Assembly (NCBI RefSeq): GCF_009933135.1
Contig: NZ_MAEH01000003.1
Coordinates: 1 to 64,000 of the forward strand
Source of the DNA: Candidatus Enterococcus leclercqii
GTDB taxonomy: Bacteria > Bacillota > Bacilli > Lactobacillales > Enterococcaceae
Direction of reading: 5' to 3'
Length of the DNA: 64,000 nt
The stretch's first letter is position 1. Every line of letters begins with the position of its first letter. The translations under genes and the position numbers were made by a program. The notes under the pieces are model-generated. The model made no database searches. It was given only the letters and a program-made list of their open reading frames with translations, and was not told the origin of the DNA. Positions 44,195 through 53,011 of this stretch are shown in pieces.

Positions 44195-44630
44195 ATGTCT
44201 GGACTAAATTTATTTGGAGAAAACAAAGTGTTTGAAAAGTTGAGTCAGATAGGAGATTCCTTGGAAAAACTAGTTGGTTTTGTTGATTGGGAACTTTTCT
44301 ATCACATTCTGAATTACTTATTGGCGAAATCTGCCAAAGGACCTGGCGGTCGGCTACCATATGACTACGTGTTAATGTTTAAAATCTTGATTTTACAGCG
44401 ATACTACAACCTGTCAGACGGCCGGCCATTCCCGATGCCAAAACCATCTGGCTGTTTAAAGATACACTCTCAAAGACAAATGGCTATCAACAACTAATTA
44501 TTATCTTTGAGAAAGAACTCGAATTACAAGGACTTATAAGCCACGAGGGAACCATGATTGATGTCTCCTTTATTGAAGCGCCTAAACAGTGAAATTCTAA
44601 AAAAAGTGGCATGTTTGAAATGGTCTCAGC
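44195..44630 (+). pseudogene. IS5-family-like transposase remnant
   Basis: ATG at 44195 with GGGGGG upstream opens a typical N-terminus (LFGENKVFEKL, then KGPGGRLPYDYVLMFKILIL and RYYNLSD). After NLSD a deletion joins GGCCGGCC and shifts the frame. The second part, IPDAKTIWLFKDTLSK then GTMIDVSFIEAPKQ, resumes in another frame and meets a TGA where Arg is expected. The catalytic C-terminal half is missing. The deletion removed roughly the segment between the two N-terminal helical domains. The element is dead. Confidence 0.75.
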
Positions 44631-44641
44631 TTTATACAAAG

Positions 44642-44673
44642 AAAGTCGAAGAGAAATTAGCCTCTTCGACTTT
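44642..44673. terminator. 12-bp hairpin after the transposase remnant
   Basis: AAAGTCGAAGAG (44642-44653) and CTCTTCGACTTT (44662-44673) are perfectly complementary with an 8-nt loop, followed by TTCGC. It can act as a weak terminator on either strand. Confidence 0.5.
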
Positions 44674-44750
44674 TCGCTATGGAAGAAATTCAGAACTTAT
44701 TAAAATCAGCATATGTCATCAACAAAAGATGGGTTCGGAGATTCATTTCT

Positions 44751-44770
44751 AAAATTTTGCAACACAATCC
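44751..44770. repeat. IS6-family-like terminal repeat remnant (right end)
   Basis: AAAATTTTGCAACACAATCC resembles the right end of IS6-family elements (GCAACAGAACC) with small changes. With the left-end-like sequence at 46273 it brackets the Rrf2/metallo-hydrolase pair. No transposase remains here. Confidence 0.45.
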
Positions 44771-44776
44771 CGGCAA

Positions 44777-45211
44777 TCATTTTTTAGAAGGCTTGATGCG
44801 ACTAGTTAAGTTATCTATAATGTCAGACAAAAAAATGTCTTTCATTTTTTGTTCTACAATTTGCTGCAAATCATCGTACGTATCTTCAAGAACCGTTTGA
44901 ATATTACTTCCAATTGGACAGTTGGGTTCTGTATTTTTATCTGTATGGAAAAGGGCTCCATCTTTATCAACGCTCTTGTAAATCTCAAAAAGAGAAATGT
45001 CTGATACACTTTTAGTCAATTTTGGTTCTGCTTTGCCATTTTGGGTTTCAATTAATTGTGCTTTTTTAAGTTCCCCCATGATTTTTCGGACTGTTACAGG
45101 ATTTGTATTTACACTTTTAGCAATCGTCTCGCTAGATAAATCTGTTCCTTGGAAAATTTCGATATAGGATAGAATATGAATGGCATCACTTAAACGTACA
45201 GAGTATTTCAT
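44777..45211 (-). CDS. Rrf2-family transcriptional regulator
   Basis: 144 residues from ATG at 45211. Rrf2 winged helix: MKYSVRLSDAIHILSYI, then SSETIAKSVNTNPVTVRKIMGELKKAQLI. The C-terminal region has DGALFHTDKNTEPNCPIGSNIQ with a single Cys in the sensor loop, where iron-sulphur members have three. It is probably a redox- or ligand-sensing repressor of the YwnA type. It is divergent from the adjacent lipoprotein gene across about 100 bp and is likely to control it. Confidence 0.85.
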   Translation of the reverse strand: MKYSVRLSDAIHILSYIEIFQGTDLSSETIAKSVNTNPVTVRKIMGELKKAQLIETQNGKAEPKLTKSVSDISLFEIYKSVDKDGALFHTDKNTEPNCPIGSNIQTVLEDTYDDLQQIVEQKMKDIFLSDIIDNLTSRIKPSKK

Positions 45212-45312
45212 TAAAACGACGTCCTTTTCTCTTGACTTTGGAAAGCTTATTATATACCATGATCCTGTAACTATCAAATTTACAGGTTGTAACACCAGAA
45301 AGAAGGGATACA

Positions 45313-46260
45313 TTGAAAAAGCTGTCACTTATTGGCTTAGCGTTAACATCCGTTTCCATTCTTTTGGTAGGTTGTTCAAACAGCAACCCGACAAAGAGTT
45401 CTCAGTCAGAATCACAAATAACAACATCCAGTATGAAGAAGGAGAGCAAAATGATCTATAAAGAGGTAAAGGGTCAAAACGTCACATACTACACTATGAA
45501 TCCAGATCCTGTTTTCGGAGCGACAGCTACACTTGTTGAAAAAGATGGAAAAGGGTTGCTTGTTGACACACAGTTTTCAAAAACTGATGCTGATAAAATA
45601 GTCCAAGTTGCAAAAGAGAAGAAAATCGAGATAGAAAAAATTTACATTTCGTATAGTGACCCTGATTATTATTTTGGTGCGCAACAAGTCAAGGAGGCTT
45701 TCCCAGAGGCTAAAATTTTTGCCACAGCTAACACAATTGAGCGAATTAAAAATACTTATGAAAACAAACTATCTGTTTGGGCAGATACCTTGAAAAATGA
45801 TGCACCAGATAAAATCATTATTCCTGAAGAAATAAGTGATAAGATTCAATTAGGAGAAACGACGTTTACTATTTTTGGTAAAGATTTGTCAAAACAAACG
45901 TTATACAGTAAAGAAGACCAACTACTTTTAGGTGGAATTCTTGTTTCAACTGATGGACACTTATTTATGGCTGATACAAAGACCATTGAGAGTCAAGAAC
46001 AATGGATTAAAGATTTAAATGAATTGGCTAAATTAGAACCAAAAACGGTTATTCCAGGACATTTTAGTGAAGGTAATGACTTTTCTGAAAAGAATATTGA
46101 ATTCACAAATGACTACATTGAAAAATTTATTGAAGTAGAAAAAGAAAGTAAGAATAGTGAAGAAATTATTGAAAAAATGAAAAAAGCGTACCCAGATTTT
46201 CCAGAAGGAAGTTTAGAAATGAGTGCAAAAGTAGTGACTGGAGAGCAGCCATGGGAGTAA
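45313..46260 (+). CDS. Lipoprotein with degenerate metallo-beta-lactamase fold
   Basis: 315 residues from TTG with GAAGGGATACA upstream. Lipobox LVGC at about 18-21, then a Ser/Thr/Gln linker. The domain starts with VTYYTMNPDPVFGATATLVEKDGKGLLVDT and has VIPGH near the end. The metal-binding HxHxDH motif is replaced by SYSDPDYYFGA: all three His are lost. The core fold looks intact, so it may bind a ligand without hydrolysis or use other residues. It is divergent from the Rrf2 gene. IS-end-like sequences flank the pair, which suggests acquisition as a cassette. Confidence 0.8.
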   Translation: MKKLSLIGLALTSVSILLVGCSNSNPTKSSQSESQITTSSMKKESKMIYKEVKGQNVTYYTMNPDPVFGATATLVEKDGKGLLVDTQFSKTDADKIVQVAKEKKIEIEKIYISYSDPDYYFGAQQVKEAFPEAKIFATANTIERIKNTYENKLSVWADTLKNDAPDKIIIPEEISDKIQLGETTFTIFGKDLSKQTLYSKEDQLLLGGILVSTDGHLFMADTKTIESQEQWIKDLNELAKLEPKTVIPGHFSEGNDFSEKNIEFTNDYIEKFIEVEKESKNSEEIIEKMKKAYPDFPEGSLEMSAKVVTGEQPWE

Positions 46261-46272
46261 GTTGCTGTGACT

Positions 46273-46295
46273 GGTTCTGTTGCACAACTTATAAA
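46273..46295. repeat. IS6-family-like terminal repeat remnant (left end)
   Basis: GGTTCTGTTGCACAACTTAT matches the usual IS6/IS1216 left end (GGTTCTGTTGCAAAGTTT) apart from a few bases. It begins 12 bp after the lipoprotein stop. No transposase follows. Confidence 0.5.
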
Positions 46296-46559
46296 CTAAT
46301 AATACAGCTTCATCCTATCTTAAAATATGATAATAGAAAAAACTTTATAGGCGAACTGTTTTAACTATTCTAATTTATGTAGACGCTCTTAGGATTGTTA
46401 GTTTATTAAACTTTCAAAAGAGGTATCCTTAAAAAAGGAGCTCTTCAACAAATTGTGTTGGTTAAGACCAAATTTAATAAAAGTTAGTCGACGGTGTGGT
46501 ACATTTTGTGTGCCACACATTTTTTAGTTTTCATAGATCAATCTTTGCTGCAAGTAAAG

Positions 46560-46690
46560 ATTCTGATTCGCCCCTTACCAAAATAGAAATCAATTCCTGC
46601 TTTACACGAAAAAGTAAAAATCTCGTACGGATTTGCTACAAATCTCTAAAAATTACACCCTTGTCAGAACCCTTAAGTTTTGCATATGTT
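46560..46690 (-). pseudogene. Remnant copy 1 of a NUMOD1-like gene end
   Basis: On the minus strand the end reads SDKGVIFRDL-stop, like the last residues of the intact paralogues at 49690 and 50062 (AKGLIFCEL and AKGMVFQVI). About 110 bp of this segment recur at 56300-56430 with scattered differences, including the distinctive ATCAATTCCTGCTTTACACG. The remainder of 46.3-46.8 kb holds no other gene. Confidence 0.6.
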
Positions 46691-46825
46691 CTTTAAGTAC
46701 AATCATTAATTAAGCTTACAAACCTTCAAAAAGATATTTCAAAGAAAAAAAGAGGCCCCTTTTTTAAAGGCAACCTCAGCTGTTTAATTGGCTCTATTTG
46801 AAGTAATTGAACTCCTCATAGCTCT

Positions 46826-47272
46826 TCATTCATCTAGAAGCGGATATGCAAACTGTGAGTCTATTTTCTGCGGGTCAGTCGTCCCATCACCCGAAATTAC
46901 GTACTGAATCGTTACTCGATTGTTTTTCAAGTCTAGTACACAGTAATACTCTAACTCACAATTAATAATGGTTAGACTCTCCTGATTTTTCAGCTTTTCT
47001 CCTGACAGAAATGTGCCTGAATTTATAACTTCTTGTCGCCATTTTTGAAAGTCCTTTTTGGTTGTAATTCTTTTGGAATACTGCTTATATAGTCCAGGCT
47101 TCTCATCATATCGGATTTTTCCGATTGTTTCGATTTGCTCCTCAGGTAGTCCCCTTTCAACTAGGTATTGGTTGATCTTCTCATCTGCCTGATCTTTTTG
47201 ATAGATTGAATACCCATAATATCCTAGAATTAAAACTACGATGATACCGATAGCAACTCCAATTTTTTTCAT
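46826..47272 (-). CDS. DUF3139-like membrane-anchored protein
   Basis: 148 residues from ATG at 47272 with AAAGGGACGG upstream. One N-terminal membrane segment (3-21) is followed by a small external domain. The sequence YLVERGLPEEQIETIGKIRYD and the later Cys pair (NCELEYYC) resemble DUF3139 proteins. These are common small Gram-positive proteins of unknown role. It has no obvious operon partner. Confidence 0.7.
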   Translation of the reverse strand: MKKIGVAIGIIVVLILGYYGYSIYQKDQADEKINQYLVERGLPEEQIETIGKIRYDEKPGLYKQYSKRITTKKDFQKWRQEVINSGTFLSGEKLKNQESLTIINCELEYYCVLDLKNNRVTIQYVISGDGTTDPQKIDSQFAYPLLDE

Positions 47273-47810
47273 AGCCGTCCCTTTTATTTTCTTGTTCAAT
47301 AGGCACCAGCCTTATACTGTAAATAGATTAGGCAATACACCTGTTGCAAACAACCATCTGCCATCTACGCAATCGGACATATCTATCAAATCCATTAAAA
47401 TAGATTCTTTTAAAGTGACAGAAAATTGGAGAATAGCCAGACTTATCTTTTATTATTGTTGAAATCTTCACCTGTTAGTTCAGTTTTCGCAAGTGCACCA
47501 GTGTTTATCCATTCCTTCATGTCCCTTTTAAACTGCGTCCACCATCTTCTAACCATTGTTCTGCCACCCCATCAATAATCGGATTGTATCACTTTAATAG
47601 TTAGTTCAATAGCATTTTGGGGAAAACTTAAGAAGTATTCGGCTATTGTGTAATCCCCATTTATAAACTCTAACAGGTTTACTGGTTACATTTTTTACTA
47701 AACTTCACTACCGCTTTGAACGGTCTACTTGAGGGAGTATGTCGAGTACGTCCTCTTTACATTGCAGGTGTAGATCTTTGACAACCGACAACATTTTTTT
47801 GTGACGATTC

Positions 47811-47856
47811 GACGAGGAGTATCTCATCTGTACAATCAGATGAGATACTCCTCGTC
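47811..47856. repeat. 20-bp perfect inverted repeat
   Basis: GACGAGGAGTATCTCATCTG (47811-47830) and its exact complement (47837-47856) surround TACAAT. One bulged base later the pairing continues with GATTC/GAATC. The surrounding 47.3-48.17 kb contains no intact gene. A plus-strand fragment LNGLLEGV near 47715 recalls an ISL3 transposase C-terminus, and a minus-strand 36-codon fragment lies near 47460-47565. Confidence 0.75.
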
Positions 47857-48170
47857 GGAATCTCGAAAAAATTCTCACAAATCGTATCTGAAGTATTGAC
47901 TCAAATCCAAAGAGTGTTTGAGGTGGAACATGTTAATTTTTAGAAAAAGGAAGGTGTGACGTAATCAAATTTAGTCACTTCTTTCTAGAATAGGAATGGT
48001 GATATCGGTCACGAATGTTACCATCTGTTGCCAAGGATAGTACCACAACGTAAGAGAAAAGCTAGGGATCAGCTTTCTAAGCCCCTAGCAGTGTGGTTAG
48101 AACGGTAACTTGTTCTAATCCATCTGTTCAGACTTTCTATCAGAAATATTGATACAAATTTCTCAAAAAT

Positions 48171-49217
48171 CTACCTACTTATTCCAGGAAATGTCCAACA
48201 ATTTGCAGTTCTTAGTAAATCCTTGGTAGTTGCATACATACTAGATTTATCTAGCACTTTATCCGGTTGGTTTCCGGCTATATCGAGCCAAGAAATGTTG
48301 GTAATGCACATTAACTCACGATTTGTTCTTTTTGAGAAAATTTCATCAACCAATTTTAAAATAGATACAGAACGCTGAATATGCGTCACGCTTGAGATGA
48401 TAGTTATATTTTTTATATTACCTTCAATCTCTATAAGCTTCATAGAATATAAAAGGTTTTCTACGGTATCCGTAGCCATATTTTCTTGAATTATTCTGTT
48501 CCCCCCTATACCTCTATCCTCTAACCATTTAGCCATTAGTTTACTTTCAGTATTTCCGTTTTTCCCCCGCCCACCAGTTACAATTATTTTTGATTCAGGA
48601 TATTTATCTAATGCCCTTTTTGCAATCTTCAATCTTTGAAGTAGTGCATTTTGAATTGTTCCGTCTTCATTTAATTCATACCCCAATAAAATGAAAATGT
48701 GATTCTTTTTTGGCAGATCCTTTGGAATATCAATGTTAATTTTAATATCTTTAATTTCTGACATTTTTTTATCAAGGCTACTGAATGTAGCTTTATCTAT
48801 ATCAGATCCATAATCAATAATATTTCCTTTTGCTTCATCATAAACTAAATCCTCGTTTAGGTATTTTGCATATAATCCTCTATAAATTTCTGCTTCAACA
48901 TTTTGATTGTTTTTGAACGCCTGTTTGTAATACTCTAAACCGACTTCGTTATTTTCTTTTGACATTTCAAGAGACCCCAATCCTATAAGATAATTTGAGT
49001 TTTGTGGGACTGTAGCATCCAGTTTTTGTAATACAGTTTTTAAACTTTCGTAACTATCCTCTTCCCAATATGTTCTTGCATATGATTTAGCAAGAGTCTC
49101 TAAACTAGCAATGCGATTGGGTAAGGGAGATTGGCTGCTTATTGCGACAAACTTCCTTTCGAAATTATTAATAAATTTCAAATTGTCTTTCTTTACTACA
49201 TTGTCTTTTTTAATCAT
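48171..49217 (-). CDS. YdcF/DUF218-like protein with helical N-terminal repeats
   Basis: 348 residues from ATG at 49217 with AGGAGGAATTAC upstream. The first half (to about 165) is helical with TPR-like segments (NYLIGLGSLEMSKENNEVGLEYYKQAF). The second half is a DUF218 domain: HIFILLGYELNEDG, then SKIIVTGGRGKNGNTESKLMAKWLE, NRIIQENMATDTVENLLYS and VTHIQRS. DUF218 proteins bind nucleotides or act on envelope precursors. There is no membrane anchor here, unlike the usual SanA/YdcF forms. The following 49.22-49.69 kb carries no gene. Confidence 0.8.
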   Translation of the reverse strand: MIKKDNVVKKDNLKFINNFERKFVAISSQSPLPNRIASLETLAKSYARTYWEEDSYESLKTVLQKLDATVPQNSNYLIGLGSLEMSKENNEVGLEYYKQAFKNNQNVEAEIYRGLYAKYLNEDLVYDEAKGNIIDYGSDIDKATFSSLDKKMSEIKDIKINIDIPKDLPKKNHIFILLGYELNEDGTIQNALLQRLKIAKRALDKYPESKIIVTGGRGKNGNTESKLMAKWLEDRGIGGNRIIQENMATDTVENLLYSMKLIEIEGNIKNITIISSVTHIQRSVSILKLVDEIFSKRTNRELMCITNISWLDIAGNQPDKVLDKSSMYATTKDLLRTANCWTFPGISR

Positions 49218-49689
49218 TGTAATTCCTCCTAAAAAGTAAAAGTTCCAGTTCAATTGTAAAGTTTGTCGATAACTCATTTTACAGTGGATTTAGCACCGAA
49301 GAGTCCACTCACTAAAAGTCGATTCAAAGGAAAACAATCCGGTTATCGAATCGTTTTCCAATCCATTTCCTTCAAATATAAATCCATTAGGTCCACATTT
49401 GAAGCGGATTCAAGCTAAATCTGTAATTAGCCATGGCCCCCTTTTGAGATATAAAATGACAGCATGAGAAATAGTACAAATCTAATTGACCAATAATTTC
49501 TGTTCTCAGTGAAACTTTGGAAGAAGCCCTACCTGTAGTGATCATTTTGCACGGTATCTATAGTGTCAGATCAATATATTTCTGTAACTTGATCAAACTG
49601 ATGATAAACAAACCGTAATTCAATGTTAACAAAAGCGATTACTTTTATTGTCAAAAACCTTCCTTAATAAGCAGCAAAGACTTATCTGT

Positions 49690-50019
49690 CTACAACTCAC
49701 AAAAAATCAGACCTTTGGCAGAACCCTTCAGTACCGGACTGCCAGTTTCAAGGGAACGAGCAACTGTAGTTTTGGAACAACCTAAAAGATCCGCAGCTTC
49801 TTGGACGCTTTCTACTCGTCGAATAGCGCCTTCTGGATAAAAAATCAGAATGGAACGAGAGCAATCCCGCGCTGAAAATTCCCCACAGATTGCTTCTAGT
49901 TCAGCCACACAGACCTGCACCTGATAGACTTTTTCTTCTTGCTCCAACCAAGAAGGACTTTCACCCATGATAGCGAGCATCTTTTTGCGGATTCGTCGCT
50001 TCTCTTCTCTCGCCTCCAT
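49690..50019 (-). CDS. NUMOD1-like DNA-binding protein, paralogue 1
   Basis: 109 residues. The N-terminal helix MEAREEKRRIRKKMLAIMG, an acidic helical middle, and a C-terminal module IFYPEGAIRRVESVQEAADLL...TTVARSLETG...KGLIF. That last module has the pattern of NUMOD1 (nuclease-associated modular domain), a helix-turn-helix-like DNA-binding unit. The nuclease domain normally joined to it is absent. The next upstream gene is a clear paralogue. It is the last gene of a six-gene operon. Confidence 0.65.
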   Translation of the reverse strand: MEAREEKRRIRKKMLAIMGESPSWLEQEEKVYQVQVCVAELEAICGEFSARDCSRSILIFYPEGAIRRVESVQEAADLLGCSKTTVARSLETGSPVLKGSAKGLIFCEL

Positions 50020-50061
50020 TGGATCACCATCCGTCCTTTTAGAACGGAAAGCTGCTGCGTG

Positions 50062-50388
50062 TTAGATTACTTGGAAAACCATACCTTTTGCTAATCCTCT
50101 TTTTACCGGCTTCCCAGTCTTCAAACTACGTTCGATTGTAGTTATTGAACAGTCAAATTGTATGGCAGCTTCCGTGATACTTCTTACTTTTCCAACCAAA
50201 CCATCCGGGTAGAGTGCCCTAACCTGACGTTCCTTCCCATTGCTTGGTCGGCTGGTGATATATTCCATCATCGCGATACATTGATGGACCTGCTCAACTT
50301 TCTCTTCACAATTTTTCCAGGTATCATCATTCCCCATAATAGCTAACATTTTCTTTCGTAATTGTCGTTTTTGTTGCTCTTCATTCAA
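50062..50388 (-). CDS. NUMOD1-like DNA-binding protein, paralogue 2
   Basis: 108 residues from TTG at 50388 with GAGGTG upstream. It shares RKKMLAIMG in the N-terminal helix, the spacing of the middle helix, and the C-terminal module (ALYPDGLVGKVRSITEAAIQ, TTIERSLKTGKPVKRG, AKGMVF) with paralogue 1. Two copies side by side suggest different DNA targets or a heterodimer (inference). Related fragments occur at 46.6, 56.4 and 63.9-64 kb. Confidence 0.65.
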   Translation of the reverse strand: MNEEQQKRQLRKKMLAIMGNDDTWKNCEEKVEQVHQCIAMMEYITSRPSNGKERQVRALYPDGLVGKVRSITEAAIQFDCSITTIERSLKTGKPVKRGLAKGMVFQVI

Positions 50389-50433
50389 TAAAAATCACCT
50401 CAGCTCACCCAACACTCCTCTTTAAATAAGTAA

Positions 50434-50862
50434 TCAACCACGTTGGGCAATTAGTATGGGCTGATCCTCAACCATCTGCCAGCGACGCAACATGAACTTT
50501 CCCCGTTTTCTCTCGAACAGCTGTAATTCAACCGTTTCTCGGTTTTTAGAGGCTACCTCCATCTGTAAAAGTGCCGCTAACTCTGAAACAAAGACATGAT
50601 TGATTGTTTGATAGCCAGTCGCTTCCAACAAGGCAACTGGCGTGGACGTGCGCCTATGGCTTTGACCTGTAGAAATCAACGTTTCTCGATGAATCCCATG
50701 CACTGTTTGACATTCTGGTACGTACGCCGTCACCCACATCATCGGACTGACCTGTTCCAGGTGGACAAGTAGATCTTCCACACTCTGAATCGGCGAATCT
50801 TCTTCTATTTCGTTTTGTTGAAGCTTTTCTAATAATTCTGCTTCACTATACCATTTCAACAT
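50434..50862 (-). CDS. Unknown protein of the NUMOD1-like operon
   Basis: 142 residues from ATG with GGCGGAGTAG. Acidic helical N-terminus (EAELLEKLQQNEIEEDSPIQ), a beta-rich centre, and a basic C-terminal strand region (LFERKRGKFMLRRWQM). No signal peptide, no membrane segment, no recognised family. It lies 46 bp before paralogue 2. Confidence 0.55.
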   Translation of the reverse strand: MLKWYSEAELLEKLQQNEIEEDSPIQSVEDLLVHLEQVSPMMWVTAYVPECQTVHGIHRETLISTGQSHRRTSTPVALLEATGYQTINHVFVSELAALLQMEVASKNRETVELQLFERKRGKFMLRRWQMVEDQPILIAQRG

Positions 50863-50885
50863 CTACTCCGCCCCTCAAGTCCCAC

Positions 50886-51137
50886 CTAAAATACCCGAGC
50901 CTGAGAAACTTTTCGATACAATACGACCTCAGGCAATTTCAGATCCGCTTCAGTCGGATTCAGAATCATGGCTCCGTGGTCCTCCCCCAACTCATTCATC
51001 AGCTGCAAGTATCGCAAATTCTTCTCGCCCTGGCGCAGATCACTACTTGCCTGAATATCCTCAAATACACTCGCAATCGTTTCTAAAGTTCGGATACCTG
51101 AATATCCCCGCTTCGGCTGATCCTCAAATTTAACCAT
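50886..51137 (-). CDS. Small unknown protein of the NUMOD1-like operon
   Basis: 83 residues from ATG with GAGGTGGAAAAAAAGC. Mostly helical with a conserved-looking LETIASVFEDIQASSDLRQG and a C-terminal strand (LPEVVLYRKVSQ). Not recognised. Tight spacing on both sides shows it belongs to the operon. Confidence 0.55.
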   Translation of the reverse strand: MVKFEDQPKRGYSGIRTLETIASVFEDIQASSDLRQGEKNLRYLQLMNELGEDHGAMILNPTEADLKLPEVVLYRKVSQARVF

Positions 51138-51153
51138 GCTTTTTTTCCACCTC

Positions 51154-51396
51154 TCACATTTGTTTTCTATTTTTCAAAACTTCTTTATCAATAACGAGCT
51201 CAAACACGCCGGCGGGATAATAGCCATGTTTTTCAATCATAATATTTTCAATGACAAGCTTCGTTGAAGTGACCGCCTTCAGGTTCTCGCGATCCAGTTC
51301 ATCTGCTTGGCTATTGTGGCCATAAACTTTCTTCCTCAACTCACGATAGACACCCCACGCCAGCTTCAGCCGAGACAGCAGTTCGACATAAGTCAT
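51154..51396 (-). CDS. Small helical protein of the NUMOD1-like operon
   Basis: 80 residues from ATG with AAAGGATTATTAC. Basic N-terminal helix (LLSRLKLAWGVYRELRKKV), a charged centre and a strand pair. No recognised family. It starts 24 bp after the zinc-ribbon gene. Confidence 0.55.
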   Translation of the reverse strand: MTYVELLSRLKLAWGVYRELRKKVYGHNSQADELDRENLKAVTSTKLVIENIMIEKHGYYPAGVFELVIDKEVLKNRKQM

Positions 51397-51420
51397 TTGT
51401 AATAATCCTTTTGTCGTCGT

Positions 51421-51582
51421 TTACTGGAAAAAGAATGGGTCTGTTTCGACAGTCGGTTCTCGATACACCCCCGACCTGGATTCAATCAGTTGGTCCTCAC
51501 AAAAATTCAGCTCACAATTGGCACAGTGATACTGGCCCGTTGCTAGTTTCAAAACCTTTTTATTGCAATATCGACAAATCAT
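51421..51582 (-). CDS. 53-residue zinc-ribbon protein, first gene of the operon
   Basis: ATG at 51582 with GGGGGATTT upstream. Two Cys-x-x-Cys pairs (ICRYCNKK at 3/6 and CANCEL at 20/23) form a rubredoxin-like zinc ribbon; a fifth Cys follows at 28. The C-terminal half is acidic and ends in PFFFQ. The size is that of small transcription- or DNA-associated ribbons. It begins the run of six closely spaced minus-strand genes ending with the NUMOD1-like pair. Confidence 0.65.
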   Translation of the reverse strand: MICRYCNKKVLKLATGQYHCANCELNFCEDQLIESRSGVYREPTVETDPFFFQ

Positions 51583-51859
51583 CACAAATCCCCCAGTTTC
51601 ACAAATAGTATATCACGCAAAAGAAATAGCACTACACTTCTTTTCTGGACAAAACCTTCCCAACAAAGACAGACCTAGGCTAAAACCTCTCAACTCCGGC
51701 TTTCTAAAGAAAAATTCTTGCCCCCTCTTCACCTTAGTCTAAAAGGTTCTCAACAGCTTTTGGGTCTTCCTATGAGTAAGGATAATAACGCGCTGACGGG
51801 AATAAATTGCCGTTTTCATCGACTTCTAAACCTACTTTTCTCAAACCTTTTATAGAGAA

Positions 51860-51891
51860 AAAACGAGCTAGATTATTATCTAACTCGTTTT
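51860..51891. terminator. Bidirectional terminator
   Basis: AAAACGAGCTAGAT and ATCTAACTCGTTTT pair over 13 of 14 positions around a TATT loop, with T-runs in both directions. It lies downstream of the XRE/DUF6442 pair. Confidence 0.75.
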
Positions 51892-51990
51892 ATCACTTAA
51901 TATTCTTGTTACTGCTAACGATCCTTCAGACTATTTTCCCAAAGACTAAAGATTAAAAAACTCAAGAAAAACCAAACAGGTTCTTTCAAT

Positions 51991-52197
51991 TTAATCAAAA
52001 TAAAATACATCTTCAAATTTTTTATCTAGTGCTATACACAACAGCAAAGCAAGTTTCGCTGAAGGAACAAATTCGCCCGTTTCTATATTGCTAATGGTTT
52101 GTCTAGAAACCCCAACTTGTTTCGCAAGTTGTGTTTGATTCAATTCATTTTCAGCACGTGCAACTTTTAATTTATTTTTCAAAATCAAACTTTTCAT
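51991..52197 (-). CDS. Small XRE-family regulator
   Basis: 68 residues from ATG at 52197. Almost the entire protein is a Cro/CI helix-turn-helix (NQTQLAKQVGVSRQTISNIETGEFVPSAKLALLLC). It resembles the YozG-like short repressors that are paired with a small membrane protein, as here. It probably represses its own two-gene operon. Confidence 0.85.
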   Translation of the reverse strand: MKSLILKNKLKVARAENELNQTQLAKQVGVSRQTISNIETGEFVPSAKLALLLCIALDKKFEDVFYFD

Positions 52198-52209
52198 GTG
52201 CAAAATAAC

Positions 52210-52515
52210 CTACTTTCCTTTAACAATTAGCCACGCTATATACCCAGTTGCTATGAATAATAGTGCGGCAAACAGAGCGTTTATTAGAGAGTGCTTCTTT
52301 AAAAACCCTTCGATTTCAATCCCTAATCCGCCCAATAAAATCAATAATAATAGTTCATTAATTGATTGTTGTCTTGCCAATTTTATGACTAAAAGAAATA
52401 TTATTCCCAATGAGTACATTGCAAACACTAATGATTGCGAGTTTTTTATGAAAGTTCGCCTACCTTCATCATCTTGCGCTTTTTGTGCCGCTGCCAAAAT
52501 TTGACTTTTTTTCAT
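52210..52515 (-). CDS. DUF6442-like small membrane protein
   Basis: 101 residues from ATG with AAAGGAGTGTTTCC. The soluble N-terminus (SQILAAAQKAQDDEGRR) is followed by three hydrophobic segments. This N-terminal motif and the pairing with a short XRE regulator match the DUF6442 family. The function is unknown. It is the first gene of the pair. Confidence 0.7.
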   Translation of the reverse strand: MKKSQILAAAQKAQDDEGRRTFIKNSQSLVFAMYSLGIIFLLVIKLARQQSINELLLLILLGGLGIEIEGFLKKHSLINALFAALLFIATGYIAWLIVKGK

Positions 52516-53011
52516 ATGGAAACACTCCTTTAACTTTATATAAACACACTGTAAAGTAATCTTGATATTTTGTCAAGTTTACTTGTCTCTAAAAAGGCAA
52601 TTTGTCTCGTATACCGGTTTAAAAGCCGAAGATTTTTCTCGAGCGGTGCTAGAATTCTCAAAACGTAATCAGTCGTAAAAAATAGGGCTTTGAGACCATC
52701 TAGGAATTTTAAAAGTACTGTATGATAATTTTAGGTACATAAAAAAACAACGTGATAGCTAAATCTAGATATAAAAAATACCGTGGAAAAAACAACGGAT
52801 TTTGAACGGTGCTCAAAAAACACTAAAAAAATAATAACTTATCTCCTTTTCAGAATTGTTCATAAAAATATACTAAGATTAGAGGATACAGTCATTGATG
52901 GATGATCTTACCCTCTATTTTTCTTTTTTGAATTATAGTGAAAAGTGAAAGGAAGCTTTAAGCTCTTCACTATAGGTCTGTTTGCTATGCTGTCAATAAA
53001 CAAAAACTGAA

